Below are positions 40,988 to 50,054 of a stretch of DNA of 64,000 nucleotides, piece by piece. Positions within the stretch are counted from its first letter, which is position 1, and each line of letters opens with the position of its first letter. This DNA comes from Amycolatopsis sp. CA-128772 (lineage in GTDB: Bacteria; Actinomycetota; Actinomycetes; Mycobacteriales; Pseudonocardiaceae), in assembly GCF_002904295.1 (NCBI RefSeq), contig NZ_PPHG01000072.1:186001-250000 (forward strand), read 5' to 3'. The notes under the pieces were generated by a model. It was not told the DNA's origin, did not search any database, and saw nothing but the letters and a program-made list of their open reading frames with translations. The translations under genes and the position numbers were made by a program.

Positions 40988-42382
40988 ATGCCGGAAGAGT
41001 CCACCGATCAGGAACCGCCCGAGCGCGCCGGCACCACGATCAACCAGATCTCGGACAATTCTGGCAATGCTGTCCAGGCGAGAGATGTTCACGGCGACGT
41101 CCGCATCGGCGCGCACCCGGACAACGACGTCGAAATCGTCCTGCAGCCCGAGCAATCCGAGATTGTTCTCGCCGTCGGCCACGGATGTAAGGTGGTACCC
41201 CTCACGGTCAACTGCCATCTCTCGCAGCCGCTGATCTTGGAATTGTCCCTGAGGGGTGCCTCAACGCCGCGGTGGACGGTCGAACCCGCCGAGATCACAG
41301 TCCGCCCCGGCGTGCCCGAGGTCGCCACGCTCCGCTTGCCCTGCAGTGCAACCGAGCCGCAGGCCGGCCCGAAACACCTGCGTGTCGTGGCCAAGCAGCA
41401 AGGTGGAAAACGGGAATGGCAGAGCCAGCCTCCGGTCACCGTCACAGTACCGGCGAAGCCGGGGTTGGTCGTGAAGCCGAAAATCGAACCCACCGTCTTG
41501 CATGGTGGAACACAAACGATAATTGTCGCCGTGTGCAACACCGGGAACACCCGCCTCGCGGGCTCGTTGATGCGCTGGAAGCCGTCTGCGGGTGTTGCCG
41601 GCTACTTGCCGCCGGAGGCGGTCGCGCCGCCGAACGGAGGTACGCCGCCGTTCGAGCTGGCACCGGGAGCGACGGCGGAGCGACCTGTCGTCGTGACGTT
41701 GCCACCTCCGGAGATGACAGAGCGGACGTGGTGCCTGCCGATCGCCGTCAGGCTCGACGGAGTCGAACGGCCGATGCCGGTGCCCGACCTGACGGTCACG
41801 CAAGCGGGCTGGTTGACGCAGATTCCCGGATATGCGAGGCGCTTGGCAAGCTGGGGGCGAGCAGAGCACGGGCCATACCGCCGCGTTACGCTGGCAATCT
41901 CCGGTATCGCCTTATTCGTCGCCGGGTTGCTGTTAGGATCGAATATCTTCGCTTCGCGGGCGACCGGCGAGTCATCTGCCGCTACCACATCAGCTTCGAG
42001 TCAGGACCCTGCCGTCTCGTCGATTCCGTCTTTGTTCGCGCCGGTGCCCTACGAGCGAATGACCTGCACGGCAGGCACCTCGGTAGTTTACCTCGCATCG
42101 ATGACAAGGCGAGAAGCTGATGAATACGCCGCGTATTTCGTGCAGCGCGAGTACAGTCGTATGAATAACTTGAACCCACCGCTCAGTCGGCGGTACGCCA
42201 TACACGTCACCGCCAGGCCGGATTTGTGTCCCACCCTGCGACGACTGCTCGACCAGAGTCCGTCGATGAGGGAGTACTCGACCTTCATCTGGATCGACGC
42301 CCCCACGAGCGAAGCCGCCGGCATCTGCAAAGATCTCGATCAACGACAAGCCTTCGACTGCCATCCGGTTCCCGTGAGTTGA
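40988..42382 (+). CDS. Membrane protein with N-terminal VQA motif, Ig-like domains and C-terminal exported domain
   Basis: 464 residues from ATG 40988. Residues 19-41 hold a motif (DNSGNAVQARDVHGDVRIG) like the VQAG motif of the NACHT and NB-ARC genes in this window. Residues ~50-280 look like two beta-sandwich domains (ITVRPGVPEVATLRLPC, VTVTVPAKPGLVVKPKIEP, VCNTGNTRLAGSLMRW). A membrane helix lies at ~310-330 (VTLAISGIALFVAGLLLG) and a ~120-residue C-terminal domain with four Cys faces outside. No known family recognised. The motif predicts recruitment by, or assembly with, a partner carrying the same motif. Confidence 0.7.
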   Translation: MPEESTDQEPPERAGTTINQISDNSGNAVQARDVHGDVRIGAHPDNDVEIVLQPEQSEIVLAVGHGCKVVPLTVNCHLSQPLILELSLRGASTPRWTVEPAEITVRPGVPEVATLRLPCSATEPQAGPKHLRVVAKQQGGKREWQSQPPVTVTVPAKPGLVVKPKIEPTVLHGGTQTIIVAVCNTGNTRLAGSLMRWKPSAGVAGYLPPEAVAPPNGGTPPFELAPGATAERPVVVTLPPPEMTERTWCLPIAVRLDGVERPMPVPDLTVTQAGWLTQIPGYARRLASWGRAEHGPYRRVTLAISGIALFVAGLLLGSNIFASRATGESSAATTSASSQDPAVSSIPSLFAPVPYERMTCTAGTSVVYLASMTRREADEYAAYFVQREYSRMNNLNPPLSRRYAIHVTARPDLCPTLRRLLDQSPSMREYSTFIWIDAPTSEAAGICKDLDQRQAFDCHPVPVS

Positions 42383-42416
42383 GGTGCTCAGCCGGCGCGG
42401 TCATGGTGGCCTCGCC

Positions 42417-42447
42417 TTGACTCTCAAGCTGGTCGAGGTCGCATAGT
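42417..42447 (+). promoter_or_regulatory. MerR-type promoter with 19-bp spacer
   Basis: TTGACT and CATAGT are separated by 19 bases, the over-long spacer used by MerR-family regulators, and the spacer holds a CTCAAG/GTCGAG dyad. The -10 ends 7 bases before the MerR ATG, so a leaderless, self-controlled message is likely. Confidence 0.65.
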
Positions 42448-42454
42448 GGCGGGT

Positions 42455-43442
42455 ATGGACGAGCTCTATCCGATCGGGGATGTTGCGCGGCGCACCGGGC
42501 TGAGCGTCAGTGCGATCAGGTTCTACGCCGACGAAGGGGTTGTTGCGCCCACTCGCGTCACCGAGGGGGGCTTCCGGCAGTACGACATCCAGGCCGTCGC
42601 CCGGCTCGAACTGGTGCGCACCCTGCGCGACCTCGGTGCCGGTTTGGCCGACATCCGGCGGGTGCTCGATGCGGAAAGCAGCCTGCAGGACCTGGCCGCC
42701 GCGCATCTACGCCTGGTAGAAGGTCAGCTGCGGCAGTTCCGCGCACGCCGCGCTGTGCTGCGGACGATTGTGCGGCAACGGACCACGGCCGACCAGGTGA
42801 GCCTGATGCACAAGCTCGTGTCCATGTCCGACGACGACCGGGATCGGCTCGTCGACCGGTTCTGGGGCTTCGTGACCGACGGTCTGGACGTCCATCCCGG
42901 CTACCTGGAACGGTTGCGCAGCCGGCGGCCGCAGCTGCCGGAGGAGCCGTCCGCCGAACAGCTCGAGGCGTGGATCGAACTCGCCGGGATCGTGCAGGAC
43001 GAGCAGTTCCGCACGGCTCTGCGGGATTCCGTCCACCGCGCCTTCGGCACCGAGCGGGGCAAGCTGCTGGCCACGCCGGAGATGCTGGCCCGCGCCGAGC
43101 GGCGCCAGGCGCTGTACCTGGAGGCGCAGGCGGCGCAGCAGGCCGGGGTCCCGGCGAATTCGCCGCAGGCGCGGGACATCGCCGAGCGGATGGTGGCCGA
43201 CTCGGCCGGCTTCGTGGCCGCCATGACCGGTGAGCACGACGTCGGCAAGGCCCGGCGCAAGCATGGCCGGATTCGACCGGGACCGGTCGGCGGCGACGCG
43301 GGCCAAGCTCACCGGCGCGAACCTGATGGCCCGGTACGGCACGCTCGTGGCGACGATCAACGGCACACCCGGGCCGGACGCGGACCGGACGGCGGCGGTT
43401 CAGGAATGGCTGGCCGCCGCCCTGCGCGGGGAAAGCACCTGA
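42455..43442 (+). pseudogene. MerR family regulator with C-terminal frameshift
   Basis: The ATG at 42455 gives an intact MerR HTH (YPIGDVARRTGLSVSAIRFYADEGVV), wing and dimer helix, and a long effector domain to TGEHDVGKARRK. At ~43262 one extra base moves the frame. The natural ending continues one frame over (AGFDRDRSAATRAKLTGANL, MARYGTLVATINGTPGPDAD, EWLAAALRGES) and stops at 43442. Repaired, ~328 residues. The DNA-binding half is complete, so the protein may still bind DNA; the indel could be a sequencing error. Confidence 0.7.
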
Positions 43443-43444
43443 CG

Positions 43445-44055
43445 TCACGCGCCGGGCGTGGACTGCGGTGCCTCGACGGCCTCCACCGGGAACGAACCCG
43501 TGCTCAACGGGCGGCTCATCAGCTGCGCGCGCACCGCGAGCCGGGTTTCGAGGTCGCCCAGTGCGTGATTCGGCGTTCACTTCGAGCTTGGCCCACAGTT
43601 GCCGGACCGGGAACAACCCGGTGTTCGTCAGCGAGCCCGGCTTCGGCTCGACCAACGTGGTGGAAGGCATTGCTTGGCTCGTCGGCGCGGGTAACGTACC
43701 GGACACGCTGAAGGACGGGACAGCACCTGCATGACCCGCTCGATCTCCTTGCCGCGCCCGATCGCCGGGTCGAGGCCGCCGTTGCGCGCGAGCGTGGTGA
43801 GACTGCGCGCGGCGTGAACGGGATGTGCCCGCTCGGCGCCTGCCCGCCCTGGCCGGCGATCTCCTCGACCTGCCGGCGGACGCTCTCCGGCCCGATGCCC
43901 AGCGGCTCCAGCGCCTTGGCGGCGATCCCTTCGCCTTCGTGGACCAGGCCCAGAAGGACGTGCTCGGTATCAATGTGGTGGTGGCCGAGCGTCCGGGCCT
44001 CTCCCTGGGCCAGGACGACCACCCGCCGCGCGTGGTCGGTGGACCTCTCCAGCAT
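43445..44055 (-). pseudogene. Scrambled ClpC-like gene with an inverted internal segment
   Basis: Minus strand from ATG 44055: a good Clp N-domain repeat (LERSTDHARRVVVLAQGEAR, HHHIDTEHVLLGLVHEGEGI) to SGHIPFTPRA. In a shifted frame follows SLTTLARNGGLDPAIGRGKE with IERVMQVLSR, the entry to AAA1. The next expected piece is on the plus strand at 43600-43725: GNNPVFVSEPGFGSTNVVEG and LVGAGNVPDTLKD, the Walker-A region with its Lys lost. Then a minus-strand C terminus (ALGDLETRLAVRAQLMSRPL) ends at 43445. Deletion, frameshift and local inversion make it non-functional. Confidence 0.7.
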
Positions 44056-44099
44056 GTGTTGAGGTCGCAGGTCCGACCGGGTCCGTTACGTCAGGCGGT

Positions 44100-46367
44100 T
44101 CAGCCGACCGTGAAGCTCGCCGAGAGCGTGGCGGCCGAGCTGGTGCCGACGTACACCTCGATCTTGCCCGGCTCGACGCGGAACCGGGCCGCGTTGTCGT
44201 AGAACCCGACGTCGTCCGGGGTGAGCGTGAACGACACCGTCGTCGACGCGCCCGCGGCCAAGGTCACCCGCTGGAAGCCGCGCAGGCGCCGGACCGGCTG
44301 GACGATGCTCGCCACGGGGTCGCGCAGGTACAGCTGGACGACCTCGTCGCCCGCGCGGGCGCCGGTGTTGGTCACCGTGGCCGTGACGTCGATGCGGCCG
44401 CCGCGGGCCGGGAGGCGGGTGCTCGACAGGCGGAGGCCGTCGACGCGGAATGTCGTGTAGGACAAGCCGTGGCCGAATTCGTAGAGCGGGCCGCTCGCCA
44501 GGTCCAGGTACTTGGACGTGTACTTGTTGGCCGGGTCGGCGGGGCGCCCGGTGTTCTCGTGGTTGTAGTAGATCGGGATCTGGCCCACCGCGCGCGGGAA
44601 GCTCACCGGCAGCTTGCCGCCCGGGTTCACCGCGCCGAACAGGACGTCCGCGATCGCGTGGCCGCCCTGGACGCCGGGGGCCCACGCTTCGAGGATGGCG
44701 GGCGCGTGCTCGTGCACGGACGAAATCGTCAGCGGACGGCCGTTGACCAGCACGACCACGAACGGCTTGCCGGTCTGCGCGACCGCGGCCACCAGCTGCT
44801 GCTGCACGCCGGGGAGGTCGATGGTGCTGCGTGCCGCCGCTTCGCCGCTCATCGCGGCGGTTTCGCCGACCACCACGACCGTCACGTCGGCGGCGCGCGC
44901 CGCCTGCTGCGCGGCGGCGAATCCGGTCGTGTCGGTCCCCTCGACGGTGCAGCCGGGGGTGTAGGTCACGGCGGCGCCGGGGGCCGCGGCCCTGATCCCG
45001 TCGACCACCGTCACCGGCGGGGTCGTCCCGGCGCCGGTGCCCAGGCCCGCCCAGGTGCCGTTGAGGTCGTAGGTCGCGATGCCGAGCGGCCCGACGACGG
45101 CGACCGAGCCGATGCCCTTCGCCAGCGGCAGCACCGGCCCGTCGTTCTTGAGCAGCACCATGCAGCGCGCGGCGGCCTGCCGCGACGCGGCCAGCGCGGC
45201 CGGTGAAGGCGCTTTCACTTCGGTGGCTTCGTCGACGTACGGGCGCTCGAACAGGCCGAGCCGGACCTTGACGAGCAGGATCCGGCGGACGGCGTCGTCG
45301 AGCTGGTCGCGGGTGATCCGGCGTTCGGCCAGCAGCCGCTCGGCGAAGCGGGCGTAGTTGGTGCTGACCATCTCCATGTCGACACCGGCCGGGAGCGCGG
45401 CCGCCGCGGCATCGGCGCCGTCGCCGGCCAGGCCGTGCAGGATCAGCTCCTCGATGCCGGTGTAGTCGCTGACGACGAACCCGCGGAAGCCGTAGGCGCC
45501 CTTGAGGACGTCGTGCAGGACGTAACCGTTGCCGTGGGCCGGGACGCCGCTGATCGTGGTGAAGCTCGCCATGACCGTGGCGACGCCCGCTTCGACGCTG
45601 GCTTTGAACGGCGGCAGGTAGAGGTTGTGCAGCCGGTGCAGCGAGACGTCGACGGTGTTGTAGTCGCGCCCGCCTTCGGCTCCGCCGTAGGCGACGAAGT
45701 GCTTGGCGCAGGCGGCCACCCGGTCCGGCGCGGAGTAGTCGTTCCCCTGGTAGCCGCGCACCTTGGCGACGGCGAACCGCGTCGCCAGGTAGGGATCTTC
45801 GCCGTACCCTTCGGCGATCCGCCCCCACCGCGGCTCGTGGGTGACGTCCATCATCGGCGCATAGGTCCAGTGGATGCCGCTGCTGCGGGCCTCCTTGGCG
45901 GAGACGGCGGCGTCGGTGCCCGCGACGGCCGGGTCGAAGCTCGCGCCCTGGGCGAGCGGGATCGGGAAGTTGGTGGTGTACCCGTGGATGACGTCGAGGC
46001 CGAAGACGAGCGGGATCTTCAGCCGCGTCCGCTCGACGGCGATGCGTTGCAGGGCATTGAGCTTCGCGGCCCCGACAACGGAGAAGACACCGCCGAGCCG
46101 GCCGCCGGCAAGGGCGGCCCGGGCGGTGGTTTCGTCGCCGACGAGCTGGAGCTGGCCGATCTTCTCGGCGAGGGTCATCCGGCCGAGCAGCGCCTCGACG
46201 CGCTGATCGCGCTCGGGCCGGCCGGCGGTCTCGGCGCCGGTGGTTCCGGCGGCGGCCGAGGGGGCGAGCAGCCCGGCGGAGGCCACCCCGCCGGCGAGGC
46301 CGGCGAGCACGCTGCGCCGGTTCACCCCGCCCGCGGCCGAAGTTTCCTGGTTCACCTGCTGCGACAT
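44100..46367 (-). CDS. Secreted GH3 beta-glucosidase (BglX-like)
   Basis: 755 residues from ATG 46367. Tat-type signal (NRRSVLAGLAGGVASAGLLA). The GH3 N-terminal TIM barrel carries KHFVAYG and the nucleophile Asp in GFVVSDYTGIEE. The GH3 C-terminal alpha/beta sandwich (ARCMVLLKNDGPVLPL) is followed by a fibronectin-III-like domain (RLPARGGRIDVTATVTNTGA). The order and length match BglX-type periplasmic or secreted beta-glucosidases acting on beta-linked oligosaccharides. Monocistronic, no sugar-regulator gene adjacent. Confidence 0.94.
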   Translation of the reverse strand: MSQQVNQETSAAGGVNRRSVLAGLAGGVASAGLLAPSAAAGTTGAETAGRPERDQRVEALLGRMTLAEKIGQLQLVGDETTARAALAGGRLGGVFSVVGAAKLNALQRIAVERTRLKIPLVFGLDVIHGYTTNFPIPLAQGASFDPAVAGTDAAVSAKEARSSGIHWTYAPMMDVTHEPRWGRIAEGYGEDPYLATRFAVAKVRGYQGNDYSAPDRVAACAKHFVAYGGAEGGRDYNTVDVSLHRLHNLYLPPFKASVEAGVATVMASFTTISGVPAHGNGYVLHDVLKGAYGFRGFVVSDYTGIEELILHGLAGDGADAAAAALPAGVDMEMVSTNYARFAERLLAERRITRDQLDDAVRRILLVKVRLGLFERPYVDEATEVKAPSPAALAASRQAAARCMVLLKNDGPVLPLAKGIGSVAVVGPLGIATYDLNGTWAGLGTGAGTTPPVTVVDGIRAAAPGAAVTYTPGCTVEGTDTTGFAAAQQAARAADVTVVVVGETAAMSGEAAARSTIDLPGVQQQLVAAVAQTGKPFVVVLVNGRPLTISSVHEHAPAILEAWAPGVQGGHAIADVLFGAVNPGGKLPVSFPRAVGQIPIYYNHENTGRPADPANKYTSKYLDLASGPLYEFGHGLSYTTFRVDGLRLSSTRLPARGGRIDVTATVTNTGARAGDEVVQLYLRDPVASIVQPVRRLRGFQRVTLAAGASTTVSFTLTPDDVGFYDNAARFRVEPGKIEVYVGTSSAATLSASFTVG

Positions 46368-46468
46368 GGCGGGGACCCTTTCGCGGAGCAACGGCTGCGG
46401 TGGCGAACTCCTCTGATCGGTCAGGCGTCCTCAGCCTAGGCCGTGGCCGGGGGGTGCCGCAGTACCGC

Positions 46469-46918
46469 TCACCGCTCGCACGGCCCGAAGTACCGGCACT
46501 CGATCAGCACCCGCGGGTCCAGCGACCGCGCCCGCGGCTCCAGGGTGTCGAGCAGCCCGGCGATCTCCGCCAAGTCCACCTCACCCTCGGCGGTCAGGGC
46601 GAAGAACCGCTCCTGCGTGTCGTGCTCGGCGCAGCCGCTGCCGCGGAGGTTGCCCGCCGGGGTCACGCTGAACACCTCGGCGCCCTCGTCGCCGAACGTG
46701 AAGTAGCTCTGCAGCCGGACCGGGGTCGTGTCCGCGACCTCGTTGACGTGCTGGCCGCCGTAGCTCCCGGGGTAGTGCCAGCCCGCGTGGACGTCGTCGG
46801 CGAACCAGACCGCGGCCGGGTCGCTGTCGCCGTCCAGGTGCCAGCCGCGGGCCGTCAGGAACTCGTGCACGCGCAGCTGGCGGGTGCGCGCCAGGTCGGT
46901 CGGCGGCGTGGTCATCAT
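46469..46918 (-). CDS. Hypothetical cytosolic protein
   Basis: 149 residues starting at tandem ATGs (46918/46915) after AAGGGA. An N-terminal basic helix (ARTRQLRVHEFLTARGW), then a beta-rich body with WFADDVHAGWHYPGSYGG and YFTFGDEGAEVF, two Cys (GSGCAEHD, IECRYFGPCER) near the end. Strong coding bias. No domain recognised. Lies between GH3 and the DNA ligase, same strand. Confidence 0.65.
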   Translation of the reverse strand: MMTTPPTDLARTRQLRVHEFLTARGWHLDGDSDPAAVWFADDVHAGWHYPGSYGGQHVNEVADTTPVRLQSYFTFGDEGAEVFSVTPAGNLRGSGCAEHDTQERFFALTAEGEVDLAEIAGLLDTLEPRARSLDPRVLIECRYFGPCER

Positions 46919-47003
46919 GCATCCCTTCGAACGGTTACCCCCCGGTCCAGTGTCGCCCGGGCGGGTCTGCCACGACCGGGTGACCCGGGTCGGCAGCACG
47001 CGG

Positions 47004-48995
47004 CTACACGATGCCCGCCGCGATCAGCTGCGACCAGATCTCGCCCTGGTCGACCACCTCGACGCCGTGCTTCTCGGCCTTGGTCAGCTTGCTCGCCCCG
47101 ACGTCCGCGCCGGTGATGAGCATGTCCGTGTTCGCCGAGACCGACGTCGCCGTCGTCGCGCCCGCCTTCTCGCAGAGCCGCTGGAACGTCGGGCGGGGGA
47201 CCTTCTCGCCCGAACGGGGGTCGCTGATCGAGCCGGTGACCACCACCGTCTTGCCCGCCAGCGGCGCGCCGGCCGCGACGACCGGCGGGAGGTCCTCCTC
47301 GCGCACGTCCAGGGAAACGCCGGCCGCCCGCAGGCGCTCGAGCTCGGGCCGCAGCCGGGTGAGGTGCTCGATCAGCGACGCGGCCACCTTCGGCCCGATG
47401 TCCTCCACCGCCACGAGCCCGTCGACGCCCGCCTCCGCGACGTCCTCCAGGGAGCCGAACCCGGCCCGGCACAGCCGCGCGGCCGTGCCTTCCGAGGCCA
47501 TCGGGATGGCCAGCCCGATCAGCGCGCGGCGCAGGCCGACCGCCCGGCTCGCGTCGATCGACTCGATCATCCGGGTGGCCGAGACCTCGCCGATGCGGTC
47601 GAACTCGAGCAGCTTCTCCTTCGTCAGCCCGTAGAAGTCCGACGGGTGCTCCAGGATCCCGGCCTCGGCCAGCCGCTCGATCCACACGCCGCCGATGGCG
47701 TCGATGTCCGCCGCCGCCCGGGACGCCCAGTGGATCAGCCGCCGCACGGTCTGGGCCGGACAGGACACGTTGGTGCAGAACAGTTCCCGGCTGTTGCCCT
47801 GCTCGGTCAGCGGCTGCCCGCACGACGGGCACGCGTCCGGCGGGACGATCTCCCGCTCGGCGCCGGTGCGTTTCGAGGCGTCGAGCACGCCGGCCACGAA
47901 CGGGATGACGTCACCGGCGCGGCGCACCAGCACGGTGTCGCCGATCCTGATCCCGCGGGCGCGGATCACCTCCTGGTTGGCCAGGGTCGCCCGGGTGACC
48001 GTGGTGCCGCCCACGAACACCGGCTCCAGCCAGGCGACCGGCGCGATCTTGCCCGTCTTGCCGACGTCCCACACCACGTCGGCCAGCACGGTGGTCTTTT
48101 CCTCGGCGGCGAACTTGAAGGCCAGCGCGCCGCGCGGCGAGCTCGACCGGGTGCCGGCCGCCGCGTACGCGTCCCGGCTCGCCAGCCGCAGGACGGCGCC
48201 GTCGAGGTCGTAGTCCAGGTCGTTGCGCTGCCGCTCGATCTCGCCGATCACGCCCTGCGCCGCGGCCGCGCCGGCGCAGCGCCGCATGTCGGCCGCGGTG
48301 AAGCCGAGCGCGTGCAGGGCGCTGCCGAGGTCGGCCGCCGCGCTGTCGGGCTCGGTGTGGAGGTCGAAGGCGAAGAACCGCAGCCGCCGCTCGGCGACGG
48401 TGGCGGGGTCCTTCGCGCGCAGGGTGCCCGCGGCCGCGTTCCGCGGGTTGATCAGCGGCTTGTCGGGGTGCGCGGTGTTGTAGGCCGCGAACGTCGAACG
48501 CAGCATGACGGCCTCGCCGCGGACCTCGACCCGGCCCGGCGCGTCGACCTGCTCCGGGATCCCGTCGGTCAAGGCGCGCACGAGGACCGTGACGTCGTCG
48601 CCGGTCGTGCCGTCACCGCGGGTGACGGCCCGGGCCAGCCGCCCGTTCTCGTAGACGAGGGCCAGCGACAGCCCGTCCAGCTTCGGCATGACCACCACCG
48701 GCTGGCCGGGGAAGCGGTCGAAGAACGCCTCGACCTGCTCGGGTCTGGTCGCCTTGTCCAGCGACAGCATCGGGCGCGAGTGCCGGATCGGCGCGTGCAG
48801 CACCGCCGGCGCGCCGACCTGGTCGAGCGGGTTCGGGTCCGGGGTGAGCTCCGGGTGGGCCTCGACCAGGCTCCGCAGCTCGTCCTCGACCGCGTCGTAC
48901 TCCGCGTCGGCCACCAGCGGCGACCCCCGGTAGTAGGCGTCCCGCAGCACCGTGATGCGGTCGGCGAGGTCCTGGATGCGTTCCTGAGCGTTCAC
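47004..48995 (-). CDS. ligA: NAD-dependent DNA ligase, LigA type
   Basis: 663 residues from GTG 48995. Ia helices (LADRITVLRDAYYRGSPLVADAEYD), adenylation domain with catalytic Lys105 in MPKLDGLSLA, OB fold, four-Cys zinc finger (CPSCG and CTNVSCPAQ), helix-hairpin-helix repeats and a C-terminal BRCT domain (GKTVVVTGSISDPRSG). All motifs are intact, so it should seal nicks using NAD. It is shorter and more diverged than the usual ~700-residue housekeeping LigA, and a glycosidase/oxidoreductase neighbourhood is unusual, so it may be a second LigA; this cannot be tested inside the window. Confidence 0.93.
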   Translation of the reverse strand: MNAQERIQDLADRITVLRDAYYRGSPLVADAEYDAVEDELRSLVEAHPELTPDPNPLDQVGAPAVLHAPIRHSRPMLSLDKATRPEQVEAFFDRFPGQPVVVMPKLDGLSLALVYENGRLARAVTRGDGTTGDDVTVLVRALTDGIPEQVDAPGRVEVRGEAVMLRSTFAAYNTAHPDKPLINPRNAAAGTLRAKDPATVAERRLRFFAFDLHTEPDSAAADLGSALHALGFTAADMRRCAGAAAAQGVIGEIERQRNDLDYDLDGAVLRLASRDAYAAAGTRSSSPRGALAFKFAAEEKTTVLADVVWDVGKTGKIAPVAWLEPVFVGGTTVTRATLANQEVIRARGIRIGDTVLVRRAGDVIPFVAGVLDASKRTGAEREIVPPDACPSCGQPLTEQGNSRELFCTNVSCPAQTVRRLIHWASRAAADIDAIGGVWIERLAEAGILEHPSDFYGLTKEKLLEFDRIGEVSATRMIESIDASRAVGLRRALIGLAIPMASEGTAARLCRAGFGSLEDVAEAGVDGLVAVEDIGPKVAASLIEHLTRLRPELERLRAAGVSLDVREEDLPPVVAAGAPLAGKTVVVTGSISDPRSGEKVPRPTFQRLCEKAGATTATSVSANTDMLITGADVGASKLTKAEKHGVEVVDQGEIWSQLIAAGIV

Positions 48996-49136
48996 GATCC
49001 AGGACGTTACCGGGCACCCCCGACAAAACCGGTCGCCGCCGGCTCCGCGGGTCGCCGGCGACGGCACGGCGGGCGACCGCCGCCCGGGGCGACAAACCCG
49101 ACGTGCTGGTCCGGCTCCGGGGTTACGATCAAGATC

Positions 49137-49976
49137 ATGCGATTCGCGATCAAGACCTCGCCCCAGAACACCGCATGGGCCGACATGCTCGCCGTGTGGC
49201 AGGCCGCGGACGAAATCGAGCTGTTCGAGTCCGGCTGGACGTTCGACCACTTCTATCCCATTTTCTCCGATTCGACCGGTCCCTGCCTGGAAGGCTGGGT
49301 GACGCTCACGGCGCTCGCCCAGGCGACGAAGCGGCTGCGGCTGGGCACCCTGGTCAGCGGCGTCCACTACCGCCACCCGGCGCTGCTGGCGAACATGGCG
49401 GCCACCCTCGACATCGTTTCCGGCGGCCGGCTCGAGCTCGGCGTCGGCGCGGGCTGGAACGAAGAGGAATCCGGCGCGTACGGCATGCAGCTCGGTTCGG
49501 TCAAGGAGCGCAGCGACCGGTTCGAGGAGGCGTGCGAGGTCCTGGTCGGCTTGCTGACGCAGGAAACCACGACGTTCCGGGGTGAGCACTACCAGCTGAC
49601 CGACGCGCGGTGCGAGCCGAAGGGCGTGCAGCGGCCGCACCCGCCGATCTGCATCGGCGGCAGCGGCGAGAAGCGCACGCTGCGCACGACCGCGAAGTAC
49701 GCCCAGCACTGGAACTTCGTCGGCGGGACGCCGGAGGAGTTCACCCGCAAGCGCGAGGTGCTGCACCGCCACTGCGCGGACATCGGCCGGGACCCGGCCG
49801 AAATCACGTTGTCGTCGCACGTGCGCCTGGAGCCGGACCTCGACTACGCGAAGGTCGCCGCGGAGGCGGAGGCCCTCGGCGAGGCGGGCGTGGACCTGGC
49901 CATCGTCTACCTGCCGCCGCCGCACACGCCGGCCGTGCTGGAGCCGCTGGCGAAGGCGCTCGAGCCGCTGCGCTGA
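49137..49976 (+). CDS. LLM-class F420-dependent oxidoreductase
   Basis: 279 residues from ATG 49137. Luciferase-like TIM barrel: RLRLGTLVSGVHYRHPALLANMAATLDIVSGGRLELGVGAGWNEEE is the hallmark core, split over strands 3-4, and HPPICIGGSGEKRTLRT begins the later cofactor region. Such proteins use F420 (or FMN) to transfer hydride to varied substrates. A -10-like TACGAT ends 7 bases before the ATG with no ribosome site, suggesting a leaderless message. Divergent from the ligase gene. Confidence 0.9.
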   Translation: MRFAIKTSPQNTAWADMLAVWQAADEIELFESGWTFDHFYPIFSDSTGPCLEGWVTLTALAQATKRLRLGTLVSGVHYRHPALLANMAATLDIVSGGRLELGVGAGWNEEESGAYGMQLGSVKERSDRFEEACEVLVGLLTQETTTFRGEHYQLTDARCEPKGVQRPHPPICIGGSGEKRTLRTTAKYAQHWNFVGGTPEEFTRKREVLHRHCADIGRDPAEITLSSHVRLEPDLDYAKVAAEAEALGEAGVDLAIVYLPPPHTPAVLEPLAKALEPLR

Positions 49977-50054
49977 ACCGCCCGGCCCCGGGCTTTCCGT
50001 CCGGGGCCAGCGCATCAGGTGAGCCGCCGATCGGTCCCATGTCCTGCGGAAATG

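Noticed and set aside
46884..49136. Upstream extension of the luciferase-like oxidoreductase frame
   Set aside because: Lies antisense to the complete DNA ligase gene; the real domain starts at 49137.
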